In this document: positions 45,018-56,165 of the stretch, piece by piece
How the letters are laid out: each line of letters opens with the position of its first letter
How positions within the stretch are numbered: position 1 is the first letter of the stretch
Assembly (NCBI RefSeq): GCF_022605165.1
Contig: NC_063069.1
Coordinates: 5,580,001-5,644,000 of the forward strand
DNA from: Purpureocillium takamizusanense
Lineage: Eukaryota > Ascomycota > Sordariomycetes > Hypocreales > Ophiocordycipitaceae
Reading direction: 5' to 3'
Length of the DNA: 64,000 bases
Program-made: the position numbers and the translations under genes
The notes under the pieces: generated by a model
What the model saw: the letters and a program-made list of their open reading frames with translations, nothing else
Told to the model about the DNA's origin: nothing
The model's database searches: none

Positions 45018-47911
45018 CTATTCCGAGATGGACGCCAACCGCTGCAAACAGTTGAGGACACCTAGGTGAGCAGTCCATGTTAGCCACAGCCTCACCCTGC
45101 TTGCCATACACTGGCGGGGACGTGGATACAACTCACCGCTGACACCCTGCGTCAAGGTCGTCTCCGCCTCGGTATTGCGCTTCCCGATGCTCACCGTCGA
45201 TACATTGGCAACCGCGCCGCACCGCTGCAGCTTATTGGCCCACTTGAACACCTTTTCGTCCTCGCGGCCATCGCCCACCACCATCAAAAAGTCGACGGCG
45301 CTGGTGTCAGAGCCCGAGCCGTGCTTGGCCTTGAGGTGCTCAAAGACCCTCTGCGCAGCCGTTCCCTTATTGTAGTCGGTGGACTCGACAATGACAGACT
45401 TGTCCATGGTCAGCGCGTGCACATGCTGAGACTCGCACGCGTCGTTGACGTGGCTGGCGCATGCTGCCGCCTGCCAACCCGCGTTGCTCGGGTCCTCGGC
45501 CGCGTCGTAGTGGAAGATGAGACTGCAGTGCCGCTCCTCGATCTCGGTACCCGGGGTGCGCTCCAAAAAGTACGTCATCAGAGGCTTGACCGAGGCCTTC
45601 CATTCCTCAATGTGCTTGCTGTCTGTCATCTCAATCCACTGTTCGGAGCCACAGTCGCGGATGAAGCACCCATTCTCGGCAATGAGGCCTAGGTTGGGCA
45701 CCATGCGGAACACACCGGCAAGCTCCTCGGGCCTGCGACCAGACATGACGTAGACGATGTTTCGGTCGTCCAGGAGCAGGTCGTTGAGCACGTCGAGCGT
45801 TCGTTGCGGGCTGACTGGGATGATCTGATTGACCGGGCCCCAGCTCACCAGCGTGCCTTCGTAGTCGAGCAGGAACAACCGGCGGTCAGACTTTTCGTAC
45901 TGAGCCGCGAGCCGGTGCATCGACAGGCGAGGCACTGAGGTCTGATCTCGCTTGTGCTGCGCCTCGTACGCCTCGTCCAGGCGGCGCAGGAGCTCACCAA
46001 ACCAGTGGGAGCCAGTGTGGCTCGCAACCGCCTCGTACAAGCCCTTCCAGCGGCGCGTCTTTTCTTCTTCTCCCATCTCGAGAGCCTCTTTGATGGCGAG
46101 GGCGCATTGTCGGTAGCTCCACGGGTTGACGGACAGCTCGTTTCCGTTGAAGAGGGACGAGGTACCCGTGAACTCGGACAGGATAAGGGAGCCATGCTTC
46201 TGATGCGGATAGATCTTACCATCCTGGCAAAAGATGTATTCGTGCGACGTGAGATTCATGCCCTCGCGCTGACTGGTGATCATCAGGGCGTCGGCGATGG
46301 TGAGAAGCGCCAGGTACTGTGGGTAGTCAATATCCTGCTTGAGATAGACCACGGGCTGATACGCCAAGTTGGCCCACGACGAGTTGACGCGCGTCACAAT
46401 GTCCGAGACAGTCGCGTCCAGGTCCGTTCTCTCACTGGATGACAGCGCAACCTGGATGAGGACGGTGTTTTCGCGCCATTCGGGATTTGCGTTCAGGAAC
46501 AACTCGTACGAGAGCAGCTTTTGGCGCACACCGCGGACGTGGTCCAGCTTGTCCCGCGCGACAATGAGTCTCTTGTCCTTGTACCGCTCCTGCAGCGTCT
46601 GAAGCCATTCCATAACCTCAGCCTCGCCGCGGTGCTTGTCAAGACTGACGGGGTCGATACCGATGGGGAGGTTCATGACGTCCACGAAGCGGTCCTCAAG
46701 CTGGATGCCCTCAGGCGTGGCCTCGACGGTCAAAATGCGGCTGCACGTCTGCAGGAAGTGACGTGTGTACTCGTGGATCTGGAAGCCGATGAGATTGGCG
46801 CCCAGCATTCCCTCGAGCAACTCCCTCCTGACTGCGAGACAGCGAAAGACCTCAGATGAAGGAAAGGCGACGTGCAGAAAGAAGCCAATCTTGGCCTCGG
46901 GCAGCTTTTCGCGCACCATGCGAGGGACAAGCAGAAGGTGGTAGTCGTGGATCCAGATGACGTCGTCGCGCTTCCAGTTGGCAATGATCTTGTCGGCAAA
47001 GCGGCGGTTTACGTTGACGTAAAATTTCCACGAGTGGTCCTCGTAGGCCTTGCTCTTGGGATTGTCGGGGATTTGATAATGGAAGACGGGCCACAGAATC
47101 TGCTTGCAAAAGTGCGTGTAGTGACCGTCAAAGTCCTTGTCGGAGCAGAACACGGTTAGCATGTCGTGCTCAGTGGCCAAGGTGTCCTCGATGTCTTGCT
47201 TCTGCTGGGTGCCCTCGAGGGCGTCGGTGGGCATGCCGAGTGTGCCAACCCAGGTGTAGTCGCTCAGGGCGTCATCGCGGGCCGCGGCCTCGGCGGCGTT
47301 CCGAAGACCACCATTGCCCTGATCGGCGTCGACGACGGTCCACGAGGCTGAGGCGAAGACCCTATCGGCGCTGTCGCTCCGCATCAGCGGCCTGGGCTGA
47401 ACGACGCCCCGGCGGCCAAGCTCGCGGGCTTTTTGCAGCGTATGATTGTGCTCAAAGAGGTCGGCACGCGGTGGCGAGTTGGCGCGGGAGCGCGGCTGGT
47501 TCACGCGGGAGCCCCAATTCCTATTTGTCGGGTCACTCGAGGAGCCCAGGTCGTGGGGAAATTGGATGCGGAAGCCATCCTCGTTGGCAAAGGGGTCGGG
47601 AGACTCGTCGTTGTCAGGTGTGTGCGGCGGCGTGAGGTCGGCCTGGGGCGCGAAGAGGCTGGGCTGCGTCTCGGCGGCCGGCGTTTCCGCCGTCCTGTTG
47701 TTTCGAGTCGGCGGCGGGATCGTCCTGGCACGAGAGCGTCCAATCTCGCTCCTGCGGCGTGGGGGCGTGCCAGGCAGGTTGAACTGGATCGTCTTGGGGA
47801 GGAAGCTGTCGCGAGAAACAGACTTTTTGTCAGCCACGAAGTGCCAATCGTTGCGCGTCAAGCATTGACCGGGGGGCAGAACACGTACAGGGAGCAGACG
47901 AAGACGGTCAT
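45018..47911 (-). CDS. Trehalose synthase complex regulatory subunit (Tps3/Tsl1-like)
   Basis: A large regulatory subunit of the trehalose-6-P synthase/phosphatase complex. Three exons (47911-47889, 47805-45137, 45061-45018) give 911 residues. The 23-base first exon yields the characteristic start MTVFVCSLFLP. Intron 1 is 47888-47806 and intron 2 is 45136-45062. Intron 2 is 75 bp and has no stop in frame, so retention would be silent in frame. After a Ser/Pro-rich N-tail come a GT20 domain (about 200-625, WIHDYHLLLVP, FPSSEVFRC, SQREGMNL) and a phosphatase-like domain (about 640-890). Key catalytic residues are altered. The synthase R-x4-K pair is K427/R432 (RDKLDHVRG instead of xDRLDYxKG). 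The phosphatase DxDGT motif reads DYEGT, losing the second Asp. Both changes fit a pseudoenzyme scaffold rather than Tps1 or Tps2. Confidence 0.88.
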
Positions 47912-50900
47912 GTTGAGCTGCAAGGGCTCACGCCGCGGGGGAAGCTGACGCTCAGGACGGGGAGGGTTTGAGCAAGACCGGAGAGCAATAAAGGTGCTCT
48001 CCTCGTGTGGTGGTGCTGGAATCGTCAAGGTAGCTCCTCTTTATCCGGCGCATGTGGAGCAATTGATGACGCAGTTGGGCCGTGTGAGCCCGAGTGAGCG
48101 GCCAGAGGGTGAGGGATGCTATTATTACGTCTCAAGTGGAGATATGGCCAGCGAGAGAGTTGGCAGGATGGCGGGAAGGGAGTTGAAGGGAGTGGTTTGT
48201 GCTTGATGAAGAGGGCTGTGTTCTGATTTTTTTGGTCCTGCGCGGGCGCAAGGTGAGGTGGTCAGGTAGTTCGGCCGTGTGCCTGCCGGGCTGCGAATGT
48301 CGCAGATGCAGAGCCCGCCTTTTTTGGGGGGGTTCGGATGCAGTTGGGGGAGCAGCATGGCCGCTTTAAGATTTGGAGGCGTGGCGGGTGCCAGCGACGG
48401 CGCAGTGGGAGCTGGAGCGCATGAGGTGGGTGGATTGTCGGTGGCCACGGCGGCGGTACTTGGATGTAGTACCCGCCCAAGATCAGCGTGTGGGCTCACG
48501 GTCGCCCACGGCTTCACAGCTGTCACATACCTACAGGTACTTGTCATACGCAGGTGAAGATGGAGGGAATTATTTACCTGTATCCAATGCTAATCAAGGC
48601 GAGTCCGGACGTGAAAGGACCAGGGCACCTACAGTACCTACCAGGTACGGGCAGTGTCCCGTGATGCCTTGTACTAACGTGGAAGCCTTTTGATCACTGC
48701 TTCACGAATACCAAGGTATGAGTCGCTACCTAAGTTACTACAGCAGCAAGCAGGGAAGGAGAGACTGGTCTGCAATTGCCCTTTTGGCTCGGATGGGGAG
48801 GAACAGCCAGACAGGCTCCTGCCCCTGCTGCCGTCGCGCCTGCCAGTCCAGAAAACTCAATCTGTAGTGGCTGACTCTCTTCTCTCTACCTGGGCTGCCA
48901 CTTCGAAAAGGCGCCTTGATTGGGGCGGCCGAGACGAGCAGGTTCCTTGGTTCCCTCCGCTGCTCGTCGCGCTTGCTTCAGGCGGCCGAACCGGAAGCTG
49001 GCATTGAACTGGGATCCATCATCATCAGAGGGATCCGACCCCTTGACGTAATTCCTCGCCAAGAAGACAAACCTCTGCCCACCCCGCCGCCGCCAGATCG
49101 AACGCGATCGAACAATGCTCCCACGCACGAGCACCCGGCCAGGATGCCAGGGCGGGAGAAGGGGGGCCGCCGGCCCCCTCTGGAGGCTCTGGTCCGCCGA
49201 CGAGGCCAGGGCGGCGAGCAGGCTGTGACTTGTGAGGTGGTGTCCTGGCTTTGGCTTTGTGTTGACGATCCGGCCCGACCGGTGCGGTGCCGCCAAACGG
49301 CCAATCCTTTGTCGCTGTCGATGGCGACGGCGGAACACACGCCGATCCGAGCCGACCATGGATGGGCATGGACGCGCAGCATTGATGATGATGGATGGAT
49401 GGATGGGACGGGCGGGGGCTGCAGTCCAGAGTCTCGGCCCACGCTGGGCACAGCGAATCTTCTCGACGCGGCCAGAGAATAGCATCTGCTCCGTATTGCG
49501 GCCTCGTTCGATTCGACGCGCCAGCTCTAGGCCAAGCTCCGACCTAGCTCCACGCCATGGAACCACGCTCATCGGCGGCGGCTGCCCGCGGCGCGGATGC
49601 CACTCGACACCCATCGAGACTTCGATCCGTGGCCCTTGCATTGCCACCAACGGACGTAAGTGCTAGGTACTCATGCAGTCGAGCGGTTTCATGCTTCGGC
49701 CGTCGCGGCTTGATTCAGCATTGTCCGTGCTTTTGCTTGTCTCAGGGGCCCGGCCTCGTCGAGCTCAGACGCATCACTCATCTCTCCTCACAGGAGCCAC
49801 GTCTGCGACGGCGGACCGACGCGGCAATTGCGCGACCGCCCTCGCCCGGCTGTGGCTGCCCATCATGGATACCCGCCATGCCGCTGCCCTGCCCTCCCCC
49901 AGACGGGCGGGCCTGCGGGTGTGCGGGCCACTACGCCGGCAACGACCAAGACCGTGCTGATTCGCATCCCCAGACTTTGCGCATATGATGCTATGCCAGG
50001 TATGCCAGGTCCTTAGTATTCTGCACGACCGTGGAGCCTGCCCACCGTCCGGTGCCGTTACTCCGTCTTCGAGGTGGTTGTTCGATCGCCCTGTCTTGCC
50101 ATCCCGCGACCTCAATCAGGGCCCGTTGAGCTTGTTGCCTCCCTGCACGCACCTGCATTCTCGGTATAGCAGCCTCCCTACCATACGTGACGTTCCACGC
50201 TCACAAACACTCACCTCGTCCGTCAAGCCGATGCCTTTTCTGGGTGACTGAGGCGACGCCCAAGCCAAATCGCCAACCCACGCGGAGATGTTCGAGGAGC
50301 CAATCGTCTCCATCTTCGACCCATTTATTCAGCCTGTAGCCTAATAATGCTTCGTGCACGCTGCCCCAGAGCCTATCCCCATGTGGCGCATGCGACAGCT
50401 CTCGTTCGAGGATGCGACTGACGACGTAACGCAGGCATCCCGGCACAGACCACGTTGTTTTTGCATCCGCGCAGGGCGCTGCGCCTCATCAGCGCCCGGC
50501 ATGCATGGATGCGGTGGTGGTCATCTCGGTCGTGACCCAGCGCGGGCCGGGCCTGCCTGCAGCTCACAGCAGCTGCTGGTGACGTTGATGCCGCTGCTTC
50601 CAGTTTGCGGCCCCAATCCGAGCTTGTGTGGTCTCCTGCAGATCCGGGCCCAGTCTAGAATCGGTAGCAATACACCCACCCGCCTGCCTACCACGCAATG
50701 CTGCGCAGTACTGTTCTGTACGTGCGAAGGTGTGCGAGGATGCCTATACGGGGCGGGAAACGCGCAAGCCGCCTCGTCGTCCGTGATGATGTTGGGCCAT
50801 CGCCACCACCAAAAGCAAGCTGTCGATTGTGGTCAGAAGTGGCACCAAACTCTCGAGGACCGGGAGGGAGGCCCCGCCGACACCCGGCCCTCCGAATGGG

Positions 50901-52459
50901 GACGGTGACAATAGCAAACACCCACCGCGAGCCTTCAGCATCGTTCGACCCGGCCTGTCATCGTCGCGATGTCCCTATCAAGGTTTCCGGTCACCCACCT
51001 TTCTCCGCGCGCTAGCCCCGAACTGCTCGTCAGCCTGACGCCTCTCCACGCCTGTCAAACGCGTCTCGGCCGTGGGGTTTCACAGACCCGTCTTAACGAG
51101 AGCCTCTCGCCGCCAGCCAACGCCATTTTGTCAGTCTGGCACCGAACCACCGTTACGGGCGGCAGGGCAGGCAGGCAACCATCATCGGCAAAACAGCTGA
51201 CATCGGGGTCGCTCAACGTCGTGTCCTTGTCACCCCCCGCCTCGATTTACTGACCTGACCCTGAAGTCAAAAGTGTCCCGCCACCAAAACGGCGGCGGGC
51301 TCCGTTACTTGGACGGAGCGACGTTCTGGGCGTCCCAGCTTACGGTTGTGCTAAAACAAAGGACAAAGCCATGTGGGGGGAAAGTCACTCTGAACAGGAA
51401 TGCGCCTGATCTCTAGGTTTGGCCATGCCGTTGAGCTGAACTGCCCAACGAGGCTTGTTTCGATACCTTCAATGGCTATTAACAACTACCCTAGACTGGC
51501 AATGTGCTCATGATGCCACGCCTGCTGCGACTTTACAGTGTATACAGCAGAGGTGTCGACGTTGCAGCCTCTGTAAACTATGAATCGTTCCACCTCTTCC
51601 CAGTACGTAGGCATCGACCGTGCGAAGGGAACGTGTCATTTGTGACCAAATCCGGCCTGGATGTTTCCCACTGGCGGTTAATAATAAAGCAAGTAGGATT
51701 CCACGCCCGCAGTGGCCTGTCACTCCGGAGCACACCAAGGTCTAATCACAATCACAGACGCAATGAGCGGGACGACCTACTCCGTCAGCTGTCCGGTCGG
51801 GAGGATCGGTAGACATCTAGGAAACTCCCTGCACGGGGGTTAAACGGTTGGGCGCCATCAGCAGATCCTAACCTAGTGTTGGCTTTGTGGACAGACAAGC
51901 GGCGGGACGCTACGCGCCTCCAAATCGGGACAGCAGCGACGAACCTCGCCCCCGCCCCCGCATAGCTGCCCAGGAGGACAACCTCCGTCCAGATGCTTCG
52001 GACGGTGCAGTATCCGGGTCCAAGACGGCCTGGCTTTCTGCACTGCGCCGGCGGCCGGGACTGGGCGCCACTCGGCCAAGATGGCCCAGCCCAGCCCAGC
52101 CCAGCCAACAAGCGCTTTTGCACTGCTGGGGCAAAAAGCTTCATAGCTGCAGGAGGATAGAGAAGAGGAGGGTAGGGCAGCACCCCCTCCTCTAGAGTTG
52201 CCTCGCTGGGCAGCTCCTCCGTCAAAAGTTCGCCTCTCCAGAAACCGTGATCCGAATCGCCGGGTCTGGGTCTGCCACGACGCGACCCAACCCTCGCAAC
52301 ATTTCTCTGCACGTCACCCATTTCGGTCCAATTCTTTTCGTTGGACCGCGCAGTCCTGGCCACATGTGTTGGGAGGTATTGTAGCTTGCTGTCCTCATCC
52401 GTGCGAGATGAGTCCGGCCTTCTTCTCCATGCATTCATGTAGGCATCGCTTCGTGCTCT
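47912..52459. other. Gene-poor intergenic, 4.5 kb
   Basis: The left end is the promoter of the trehalose complex gene. The rest contains several long overlapping ORFs on both strands in GC-rich sequence but no domain, signal or splice logic. No gene is called. Confidence 0.45.
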
Positions 52460-54145
52460 CTAATTCTGCCACAACCGCACGGCCTTGTCCTTGCCCCCGC
52501 TGGCTACCCGCTTGCCGTCTGGAGCCCAGTCCACAGCGTACACCTCGTCGGCGTGTCCCGGCAGATCCATGGCCAGCTTGTGCGACGCCATCGACCACAC
52601 CTTGAGCGTCGTGTCCTTGGACGCTGTCACGAGCAGCCGCGAGTCTGCAGAGAAGGAGCACTGATACACCGTCGCCACATGGCCGCGCAGCGTATTGATG
52701 AACTTGCCGTCCCTGCAACACAGCGTTAGCCATCTACCGTTTGCTTGGCGATACAGACAGACACAGTCGTGGGGGAACCTAGCATCCAGACATACCTTGC
52801 GCTCCAAATCTTGGTGTGGTTGTCCCAGCCGGCACTTGCGATGAGGGTGTTGTCGGGTGAAAAGGTGACATGGTTGATCTGCTTCTGGTGCCCGACCATG
52901 CGGGCGACGGGCTTGGTCTCCTGAGACGGATCCCACAGGTACATGGTGAAGTCGTCGCTGGCCGATACTAGGCGCTCCGAGATCTTTCCCTGTACGCGCG
53001 CCGCCTTCTCGAACCGCTCCTTGGCCTTGGCGCGTTTTGCCTCGCCCGTACTGGGCGTCGCTGTGTGATCGAAGAAGGACGTCCGCAGGGCAAAGTCGGT
53101 CGACAGCGCCAGGTGGTTGATCCAGTGCGCATGTGCCGAGAGTGTGTGCACGAGCGTGCCCTTTTCCGCGTTCCACACCCTCACAGCCTTGTCGTGGCTG
53201 CCCGTGTAGATCAGGCCCGTACCTCCCCACCGCACGCAGCTGACAGAACTCTTGTGTCCAGAAAGAACGTGCTCCGTCCGACCCGTGTTGACGACCCAGA
53301 CGCGCACCGTCCCGTCCTTGCTTGCGCTGGCGAGCCGTGGTGTCCCGTCCTTCCACAGATGATACGGCTCCCAGGCCATGTTTGTAATCCACTTTGCGTG
53401 CCCGGTCAAGGGACCCGAGCCCATGGGCTTGCCCGTCTGCGGATCCCATAGCCGTACCGACTTATCCATGCTACCAGTAGCCAGCCGAGCGCCATCCGGT
53501 GACCACGCGACGCATAGCACCCAGTGCGTATGACCGGAGAGCGTGTACTTGGGCGTACCGGTCTCCGTGTCCCATATCCTCGCCGTCTTGTCTCCAGACC
53601 CTGTTGCCAAGCGCGAGCTTGTCGCTGGGCTGAACTGTGCCGCCAGGATTGCCTCGCCATGGCCCGGTATCCGGTGCGACATACGCGTGACGGCCTGGAC
53701 TTTGAAGACGGATTGCGGCTCTGCCGTGAGAGTGACGGTCGTCTCAAACGGATTCTCGATGCCATGGCTGCGTAAAAGTTGAAGGAGGTCGGTCGGGTAT
53801 TGGTCCACAATGATGTCGGTGTCGGGAATGTGAATGCGAAATCGGTAGGGGAGGAAATCCTCCTGTTCCTGCGTTTCAACCGGTCAGCACCGTCACCTCC
53901 TTAAGGCACATTCCGGTTCATACTCTTGCCAGCATGGTATTTAGCAGCAGCGACAGATTCTTCTCGGAGGCGTCCGCCAGTGGAACCTCAATCACATCGC
54001 ACACCTGCTTGCCGTCGCCATCGAGGAATCGAGCCTTGAACGACCCCGCAGGGCCACTGGCAGCGGTGACATCCTGCTGGATTTGTGTTCTCTCAAGATC
54101 TTCCCGCCTTTGCCGTTTGGACGGCGGCGGAACAATTGTCGCCAT
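52460..54145 (-). CDS. Ribosome assembly WD40 protein Rsa4/Notchless
   Basis: A 60S pre-ribosome factor that binds the AAA ATPase Rea1/Mdn1 through its N-terminal domain. Three exons (54145-53924, 53868-52796, 52712-52460) give 515 residues, the family length. Intron 1 (GTATGA...ACGCAG) joins NTMLAR to EQEDFLPYRF. Intron 2 (GTATGT...TGCAG, CTAAC branch) joins KIWSAR to DGKFINTLRGH. The NLE domain (about 35-120) has IVDQYPTDLLQLLR and NPFETTVTL. It is followed by eight WD40 blades (about 125-515), with repeated GH...D-T-RIWD features such as GSGDKTARIWD, GSMDKSVRLWD, GSHDKAVRVWN, SAGWDNHTKIW and GGKDKAVRLW. The conserved NLE glutamate that contacts the Rea1 MIDAS cannot be pinned without alignment. 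It is expected in the nucleolus/nucleoplasm. Confidence 0.95.
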
Positions 54146-54377
54146 GGTAGAGCTGACTGGTATGCGTACGCTGATGCTGGTGACGGTGCGCGAGTCTCAC
54201 GCTGCCGAGTCCAAGGCGGGGACACTTTTTTTTGGTGGTCTGGCAAAAAACCCAGAAAATTTGGGCGGTGAGCGCGAGGCTCTTGGGCACTAACGCCATC
54301 AGGCAAGACGGCTGCGACGCGCTTGTTAAGCGCCGCAGTGGATCCACTAACTCTCAGAGCTCTCTGCAGCGCCAACC

Positions 54378-55588
54378 TTACGAGCTCGACTCGATGGATG
54401 GTGTCGCCTGAGCCGAATGCTGCGGCGTTTGCTGAGGACCGGATGCGCTTGACTGGCCGCCCTGCTGCGCCGTGTGCTGCGCGCGTTGTCCAGCCATGCC
54501 GCCTCGCTGCCGGCCACCCCGTATCCGTTTTGGAGGGCCCGGGTAGATCCTATACCGCACATTCAGGGGATATGGCACGGGCGTTACGGCTGTTGCAGCC
54601 TCGTTGTTGACCGTGGGTGGCATGGGTTCGAACTGCGGTTGGGGTGGTGCTGGCGCTGGCGCTATCGGGGCATATTGATCGGGATTGCTCTGGGCCTGCT
54701 GCTGCGCGCCGGACCGTCGCTGCAGCGTTCGAGCTTGGCGGCTGTTGGCGCTGTGGAACATGAGCTGGGTCCTGGTGGGCGGCAGGTTCTGCTGGCGACT
54801 TGTTCGCTGTTCGTTTTGTGACGCGATTCTTCTCCTACTTTCCTCGTCCTCCGCCTCGCTTCTTCGCCTGTTCTCCTCGATTTCCTGGTGACGCCTGTCC
54901 TGAGCCTCTTGTCGCTTTTGCCGCTGCAAGTCTTCGTTCTGCAGGGCGTAAATGGCAGCGATTCGTAGTTGCAGCTGCGCGAGCATCCCTATCCGGTCTG
55001 GCTGTGACATCTTTCGATAGTCGTTCTTGAACTTGTGGAACGTGTCGCCGCTCAGACGGAGGAGAGAGTCGGACACGCCGGCGACCTGGAAGGCCGCCGC
55101 AGTCTCGGGATCGGGTTGGGGTCCCTCTGTTGCAACAGTTAGCTCATTTTCTTGTTTCGGGGTGACTCGCGACTGAAAGGCCGCTTACCTGGCATGTCTC
55201 CTTCGGCATCATTGTCCTCGGCCTCGCTGCCCTGTGACGGGGTCGGCGGCTCCGGTGTTCCAGGCTCATGGTTGTGTTGATCGCAGATGATGGTCAAAAC
55301 CCAGCCGCCAACGGTTTTGCGGTCGACAGCCTTGGCCTTCCACGGGCAATCGGTCTTCTTGGTCGAGGTCTTGTGCTTTGTCGCGATGGACTTGTACGGC
55401 TGACCACCTCGGTCGCAGCACAGATCGACGCGCATAACAGGTTCGCCGGGCCGGTTCCGATGTGAACGGAGCTTGACAATCTTGTAGCCCTCTTTCTGTG
55501 TGCGGTCAGTCAAGTCGCTAAGCACGTCGTCAAGCGAGGCGTAGACGTTGCCATTGGGGACCGTGGCGGCCGCCAAGATGCCGAACAT
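54378..55588 (-). CDS. FAR1-like DNA-binding domain protein
   Basis: Two exons (55588-55189 and 55126-54378) give 382 residues. The 62-bp intron (GTAAGC...CAACAG, CTAAC branch) joins EGDMP to EGPQPDPETAAAF. Residues 12-105 form a FAR1/WRKY-GCM1-like zinc fold: RTQKEGYKIVKLRSHR, MRVDLCCDRGG, the TSTKKTDCPWKAKA segment, GGWVLT and CDQHNHE. The Cys and HxH residues are probable zinc ligands. This domain is shared with MULE-type transposases and plant FAR1/FHY3 factors. Fungal copies of this kind are stand-alone putative regulators. There is no transposase DDE part here. The C-terminal half has a coiled coil rich in Glu/Arg/Gln (about 170-240) and a low-complexity Pro/Gln tail, as in transcription regulators. 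Targets are unknown. It is divergent from MSH4. Confidence 0.75.
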
Positions 55589-56165
55589 GATTGTGCGAGG
55601 CAACAGGGCAAGCGCAACGGCGCCAGAGTCTTCGTCTTCGTATATGCTCGACGAGGGGCGTGCTCAACACGCTGTCTCCCCGGACATGCAGGTGCCGGCG
55701 TGGGAGTGAAGGCGATGTGTGCAGATTTACGTCGCAGCCTGTGCGAGCTGCCGCGAACAAAGTGGAGCGGTGAGCTCCATGGGTAAACACCGGCAGGGAA
55801 ACGAGTGCCGCCCACTTCTCAGGAAGGACCCCTGTGTGAGACTTGGGCCGCTCTTTCCTCAATAATAAGCGACGTACCCGGCAGTCGATGCTGAAGATAA
55901 ACTACCGAGTGCGGGCGGCAGGAAGGGGGCTTCAACACATTTTGATGATGCGGCGGAAGGCACAATGGCGGTAATGACACACGTGACCCTTTTCTTCATG
56001 GAAGGATGCTTAGCACGAGAGATGCAGCGAGTGCTGGTGCCGTCTTCCCTGTCACCCTCACCCGGCATGAACACCGTTGTTGCGCTGGCGTCGACATTCA
56101 TTCAGGCAAAAAGCACCGACATCACTGTACCTGGTCGCTAGTTATCTGGCAAGCATATTCATGTC
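55589..56165. other. Divergent promoter between FAR1-like gene and MSH4
   Basis: 577 bp shared by two divergent genes. No binding site is recognised with confidence. Confidence 0.5.

Noticed and set aside
48886..49650. A 254-codon minus-strand ORF
   Set aside because: Arg/Pro/Ser-rich low complexity in GC-rich DNA, with no motif.
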